Source: Glossina fuscipes | Taxonomy: Eukaryota > Arthropoda > Insecta > Diptera > Glossinidae | Direction: 5' to 3' | Assembly (NCBI RefSeq): GCF_014805625.2 | Contig: NW_023998440.1 | Coordinates: forward strand, 2,826,993 to 2,890,992 | DNA: 64,000 nucleotides | Shown here: positions 58,742-64,000 of the stretch, in pieces | How positions within the stretch are numbered: the first letter of the stretch is position 1 | Layout: every line of letters starts with the position of its first letter | Made by a program: the position numbers and the translations under genes | The notes under the pieces: model-generated | Database searches by the model: none | What the model was told of the DNA's origin: nothing | The model's input: only the letters and a program-made list of their open reading frames with translations

Positions 58742-60294
58742 TCCTTACTACTTAGTAAAAAGTATACGAAAATCACTTAATTACTGCTTACCGCTTTCGA
58801 TCTAATATTTGGGATCGCAATCTAAAATCAGTTATGTAGTAAAGAGAAGGTGGCCACCTATGTGCAGATATTTTACTTCATTCTTTTTTAAAAGAGAAAA
58901 TATATACCAAAGGACAAGACAAATAAAAAATAAGAAATGTTTATAATAAGAAAATAATTCATTATGAATGGAAGCATAATTTTCTCTTTAAGGGTATATC
59001 TGCTTAAGCTCTAAATTAAAATTTTTAATACGTTAGTGTATTCTCTATAGTAGACTCATTTTTTTTAAAAGGTCAGTTTTGTAATAATTGTTTTGAAGAT
59101 ATTTAAATACAAGTACGGTATATACGAACATTTTGCTTAATCAAGATACGACGCCTGAACTTCAGTCGCTAAAAAAAATTGACTGAAGCAAAAATAAAAT
59201 GAATTAAAAAAAAGTTTTAATGTATTACAAAGAAAAAGGCCTTTCGGCTCTTTAATGTGATCTCTCTGGTTTACTATAATAAAGGGCCTGTCTAGCGTGC
59301 TGCAGCCAAGCTTGTGATAATAATTTAAATCTCTTAAAGTAAACTCATGACTCAAAGCAAATATTCTCAGCCACAAACATAGAAAACAGTTTTTAACTGG
59401 GTGAAAGTCATGCTGTTTTCATTTTGATTAATTGCAGTAAAAAGGATCTAAAAAACGGTCGTTCAATTAAAAATTGCAATTGTTTTGTCATCAACTGTGT
59501 GCGTGTTCGCAATATTCGCATCGGATATCAATACAAATGTATTTTTGTTTAAAAAAATAACAGAATACATTTTGTTTTTTCAGCACACATATATATATAT
59601 ACAAACGCCATTCATTTCAACAAATTTTTATATCGCGACCTGATTTCTTCTTGTGGGGGAGATTTTTTTATATTAATGCATCGCAGCACAAATATTCTTC
59701 ACTATTGATAGCAAATACTCATCGGTTTGAAAAGATTAAATAGATAAAGAAAAAAAAAAGAAAAATTACACGTGGTCAACAAGTGAATTAAATATCATAA
59801 CATCATCCATCTATATACACACATGAACGCACACCAGGGATATGTGCATTTTTCTGTTTCGATTGCAGCAGTTAGTTGCACTTACCATACTTGCACGTAT
59901 CGTAAATAATTTTAGGTATCCAACACGGCCGAAGAAATTCAATATTCAATTAGGGCGCGATGCTTATTGTAATTTTATTTTTATAAGATTTTTATTATTT
60001 TAAATTATTTCTTAATGAATGACATCCAGAAGGTTTTGTGCGCGTCGATTACTTTATTTGACTTGAAAAATAGATATTTCGTGTAAAGTTACTTCTCTTA
60101 AGGCTATTGAAGCCCATGATGGACCACTGTAAATTTTTCAAAAAATCGTTTGTTTGTTTTTTAAATACTTAAAGGTAGGCTTAAAAACTTCTTCAAATAT
60201 TAGGTGTTTGCATATAATTTGGTCGTTTTTTCACTTGAAAGGCCATTTAGTAAAACACTTTGGTACAAGATATATTAAACAAAATATTTTCCAT
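58742..60294. other. AT-rich DNA, no gene recognised
   Basis: A short CA/TA tract lies at 59585-59601. The minus-strand frame at 59137-59376 is unrecognised. Confidence 0.5.
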
Positions 60295-60515
60295 CATTTA
60301 CCAGAACTCTTCCTATCATTCTGGTAATATGGTGATACCGTGTCGAAAGAACGATATTGCTTTTCTTCGCCATTTCGAAATCGCGTGCCAACCAAGCCAT
60401 GCTGCTTCAGTCTGAACAAGTTGTAATCAAAGTATGCTGAGTATGGTAGAACTCTCCACTCGAGCTGCAACATTACATCCTTGACAACTCTCGCAACATG
60501 TGGCTCTCGCTGCAT
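60295..60515 (-). mobile_element. mariner DD34D relic, C-terminal fragment (copy 2 of second type)
   Basis: On the minus strand it reads PHVARVVKDVMLQLEWRVLP, YSAYFDYNLFRLKQHGL and the C-terminal FDTVSPYYQN in another frame. The DNA aligns with 17745-17990 of the larger relic (for example the GATACCGTNTCGAAAGAACNA block). The third catalytic Asp position is retained as FDY. The HDN motif and everything N-terminal are missing. Confidence 0.85.
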
Positions 60516-61739
60516 TTCATATAGATCATAGAATATCATATGGTAGAGTTTTTCATAGAGGAACACAATATTTTTTATAATCAATAAGTCATCAATTAAA
60601 ATCAGTGTTAGTCAAAAGTAATAACGTTTTGTGCGAATATAATAGAAAAGATATTTTCTAAATAATCCAGATGCTTGCTGTGCTTTATCTCCTGTACAAG
60701 CTGTCTATCACCCTCTTCGCAGGTATTCAGAGTCCTTCCTACAAAAGGACAGAAAGGTAAAGGAGCAACAAAATGAAGAGACCGGTAAGCTGATAGTTGA
60801 AGACTTCTTGTCTGTTGGATCGAGAGGGATTCCCTCATCAATAGCCCTAAGTCAAACACCGTCCTGGATAGAATATAATAGAAGTAGCGATCCACTCAAA
60901 TATGTTTTGCTACATTAATAAAATTAAAAAGCCGATGGGGAAGTATGTCTGCACATATCTAAGAGATCGCAAAAATTCAGTAAAAGAATACTTTGAATTT
61001 GGCTTTTTCTCCCTCTTACCACACCGCTGTGTCATCACATTGTAAATGCTTTTCCATTTGAATGCTGAGAATTTTAAATTTGAACTCAAATGCATTTCAA
61101 ATGAAAAATTCTTCCATATCGTTTTAAATAGAAGTCAATTTAGTTTATTTTTTTGAAATTTTAGTTTGCTTTTAAAAGGACTCTGAAATTGCGTACGTTC
61201 AATGTATAAAAATTTTCAACCATTTACTTACCTTACACATATTTCCGCTTGTAACTTTTAATAGCCATCAATAGCGCAATGAACTTTAAAACAAATTTTA
61301 TTAACACACATAAGTCTATTAATATGTTCTATTATATACTCTAAAATGTATGCATATGGTATGAAAGGAAATCAAAAAATCAATTTAAAATTTCCATTTA
61401 TTTTATTTATGTATATAAATAAATAATTGTTTTGTTTTTTTTTTTTTTTTGTCTTTTGCTTGCGTTTTCTATCGGGATTTTCGATCAACCGTAAACATCA
61501 TCAACAGCATAAAGAGCCTAATATCAAATTTCATAATTAATAGTTTTTCTGTATGCGTTAAACGAATGGAACGAGCTCGTAACACTTACATAGACGCACT
61601 TTACCTCTTGAATCTGTAATCGTAGGAATATAAACAAGTGTAAAAATTACGTTCGATTGCGATCGAATCCTTTGCATCCGTCACCGTGACCACATAAAAT
61701 ATTAAATAAAAAAGCAACATATAAATTTGCATATTATAT
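60516..61739. other. AT-rich DNA, no gene recognised
   Basis: The minus-strand frame at 60608-60895 is unrecognised. T run at 61435-61450. Confidence 0.5.
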
Positions 61740-62490
61740 AATATGGGGTGGGCGCGGCTGATTTTTTCTATGTTTGTAGAACAATTTTATGGAAATTTAT
61801 GTAGTGCATCTGTTATAGTTTATGAGCAACAAGCAAGGGAAAGCAATGGTGTTCTCGGTCTTCGTCGTAAAGACGTGGGCGTTGTATGCGCGTTTTTTGA
61901 CCTGCTTGGGCCATTTTCAAATTATTTTGCAAGTTTGTAAACGATATCTTCTGTTTTGAGGGCGGGAGAATATTGACCACAGACGGACGGACAGAGGGAC
62001 GAATTAACAGAAGGACACGCGGGCAAACTTAGGTTTTTGAAACTTGTTTCTGCGTATGACAAAGGTATTGGATAGGCGTGGCTACGGCATAGCCCATAAT
62101 ATGTATTTTTAAAATTTTTCAGATCTATTTGGCCTAGTTTACGAGTAATGACTAAAAAAACAATTTTTTATATCTTTTGCAAAACAGACGGTTCTCAGCC
62201 TACGTGGTATTGTAGACGTGTTCTCGGTTTGTCCCATATCCAACATCAACCTGGATGCAAGACCTGCCTGTCTTTTTACCAAATTTGAATTCAGTAGCTT
62301 AATTTTCTTGGCCAAACGAATACTTATAGCATTACCCAGATGCGTAGACGGACATGCTTAAATCGATTCTGAATTTGAAGTTGCTCAAGAATAATTATAC
62401 TTTGTGGGGTCTCTAAGACTACCTTCTGGACGTTGCAAACGTTTTGATAAAATGAATATCCTTCGGTGATGGGTATGAATATGAAAAAAC
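61740..62490 (+). repeat. Dispersed repeat family 2, longest copy
   Basis: It begins with GGGGTGGGCGCGGCTGATTT, continues with CGTGGGCGTTG and GACGGACGGACAGAGGGACG (61983-62002), then GATAGGCGTGGC. It finishes with GACGGACATGCTTAAATCG, TGCTCAAGAATAAT, TTGTGGGGTCTC and GGACGTTGCAAACG (62349-62445). This style of sequence is common in fly genomes. I cannot name the parent element. Confidence 0.65.
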
Positions 62491-62929
62491 AATCTTTGTG
62501 CAAAAAAATTTTCACTTTGGACATAAAACCGAATTCGATGTAACGACATTTGCTATTTGCGCGAACGGAACGATTTGCGCGTTAACGTGTAACGCTTAAA
62601 AATATTTCGTTCACATGAGGTCGCCAAGATAGCAAATAAACGTCTCAAAGAATCGTCTGATATAACTTAAACTAGTAAGAAAATAATATTCGACTGTGCC
62701 CTGATTTTGTATACTCACACACCACCGTTATTTTATAGTAGCAATAACAATTATATGCATACACAATTACTATTATGTATATTATTGATGTTAACTTGAC
62801 AAGGTAGGAAGCTATTATTATTAAATTAGCATTAAAAGGCGCACAATCGAGCTTATTTTCTGTGTCGATTGATGTAATACAATGTAGATTTATCTTATGT
62901 CTTTCTGGGTGTTGTATACATTCCTACAA
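62491..62929. other. AT-rich DNA, no gene recognised
   Basis: Nothing recognisable. Confidence 0.5.
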
Positions 62930-63205
62930 ACTTAATCTGTCTTGTGTCACAACTGGTGTAGGATATAATAAAGGCTGCGAATTTTCAAATAAAATGGTGT
63001 AGTGGAATTGGTCGAAAAAGCGGTTCGATCTGAACTATTTCCAGTACCAATCGTGCTTAGACTAAACACGACAGGACACAAAATATCTCCAAAATTAAAC
63101 AAACGGGAATATAAAATGGACAGGCTGAATCGATTGGCATAAAATAATTTGTTTATCCAAATTCCTTTTGAGTGTGGCATACACTCGCACAAACTTAATG
63201 TACCC
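62930..63205 (+). repeat. Dispersed repeat family 1 copy
   Basis: GTCGAAAAAGCGGTTCGATCT aligns with 46100-46120. The distal part has GGACAGGCTGAATCGATTGG and ACTCGCACAAACTTAATGTA. Confidence 0.6.
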
Positions 63206-63429
63206 TATATTATAAGTGATGTATGGAGTAACAAGCTAATAAAATTTGCAAACATGAATAGTGGAGTCCTCCACAAAATAAATTTAGGAAATGTCAACCT
63301 TCAGTCCTTCATAATAAATCCACAAATTTTTGCTTAGAGGAACAGAGTGGTTTTCATTTTGCACTTCGTTGTGAACGTGTCCATTTTTGATACCAACCAA
63401 CCTCCAGGTAATTCCAATGTTTCTGTAAC
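63206..63429. other. Unassigned DNA
   Basis: Nothing recognisable. Confidence 0.45.
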
Positions 63430-63560
63430 ATTTAGAGGCGATGCCTTAATTTTTGCGGCCAGGAGAGGATCAACACAGACGGGTAATCCTGCCCAAATCG
63501 ATTCAGAACTTCATGCCGATTAACAAGATACCTATAGCGTCTCTGATACTTAATTTGGCG
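63430..63560 (+). repeat. Dispersed repeat family 2 fragment
   Basis: CCCAAATCGATTCAGAACTT, CATGCCGATTAACAAGATAC and AGCGTCTCTGAT follow the family core order. Confidence 0.5.
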
Positions 63561-63909
63561 CTATGTTAAGACGAAAATTCCGATATCTTTAGTGGGGGAG
63601 TATAAGAGAAAAACAAAAAACGAAACCAAAAAAAAAAAACGTTGGTGTACTTGAAGCTGTTTACGTATAGGAGAAGTCTGCATTCGCGTGCTGTCGATTT
63701 GTTCGCGAGTTGAGAATAAAATCCATTATAACGGCGTGTTCGCGTGTGAATTTATTCATGGCAGAGCAAGTTTAGCTCTTGAGCGGCAACTCTATTTAGA
63801 TATTTGATGAAGATATTGACGTGAACACGAACAAATTTTGACCACAATTCTTAACATGTATGCAGTTGTTTGGCAACACCAACAACAATTTTTAAATAAA
63901 TTCAACCTC
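63561..63909. other. Unassigned DNA before the gap
   Basis: No gene or repeat recognised. An A run lies at 63629-63639. Confidence 0.5.
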
Positions 63910-64000
63910 NNNNNNNNNNNNNNNNNNNNNNNNNNNNNNNNNNNNNNNNNNNNNNNNNNNNNNNNNNNNNNNNNNNNNNNNNNNNNNNNNNNNNNNNNNN
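63910..64000. other. Assembly gap
   Basis: Unbroken run of N. Confidence 1.

Noticed and set aside
1..64000. CRISPR array, bacterial operon or phage system
   Set aside because: No spaced direct repeats, no dense coding, and clear eukaryotic transposon relics. The window is animal DNA.

Overview
This window is AT-rich eukaryotic DNA, almost certainly from a higher dipteran fly. The evidence is the set of decayed insect-type mariner, hAT, Ty3/gypsy and LINE relics, dispersed repeats of a style common in fly genomes, abundant simple-sequence tracts, and a scaffold gap (N run) at the 3' end. A tephritid-like fruit fly is my best guess, but the sequence alone does not prove it. I find no intact protein-coding gene, no rRNA and no functional tRNA. 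The window reads as intergenic or long-intron DNA, with at most one plausible host exon (51855-52045, minus strand).

Layout. 1-9.6 kb: unassigned AT-rich DNA holding a roughly 240-bp tandem duplication (1925-2400), a tRNA-like relic (about 3890-3970), a LINE RNase H relic (4285-4815), a dispersed repeat copy (5400-5595) and a mariner relic (7430-8205). 9.65-10.92 kb: a Ty3/gypsy pol relic in which RT, RNase H and integrase pieces are recognisable but broken. 12.6-18.6 kb: a dispersed repeat, a tRNA-derived SINE with a perfect 14-bp target-site duplication (14567-14761), a GC-rich island with an RS-like reading frame (15395-15575), a hAT transposase pseudogene (15600-16902) and a DD34D mariner relic (17610-18560). 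18.6-33.9 kb: mostly unassigned AT-rich sequence with microsatellites, a strong short hairpin (24121-24166) and a degenerate pyrimidine-rich repeat zone (31500-33010). 33.9-47.4 kb: dense dispersed repeats of two families, two LINE RNase H relics, a (GATA)n(GA)n microsatellite and a second relic of the first mariner type (43344-44092). 47.4-64 kb: more repeat copies, the exon candidate, a MITE with near-perfect 30-bp terminal inverted repeats (55568-55790) beside a mariner N-terminal fragment, a second SINE copy (58571-58741), another DD34D mariner fragment (60295-60515), and the gap.

How the pieces relate. Nothing here works together as a pathway. The coherent story is transposon history. 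Repeat family 1 recurs about nine times in both orientations and has a hairpin-bearing terminus. Repeat family 2 recurs about ten times. Younger elements have landed near or inside older ones: in the 55.3-56.9 kb copy of family 1, a MITE and a mariner fragment interrupt the repeat. Homologies were recognised by reading and by comparing copies within the window; no database search was run, and most repeat boundaries are approximate.
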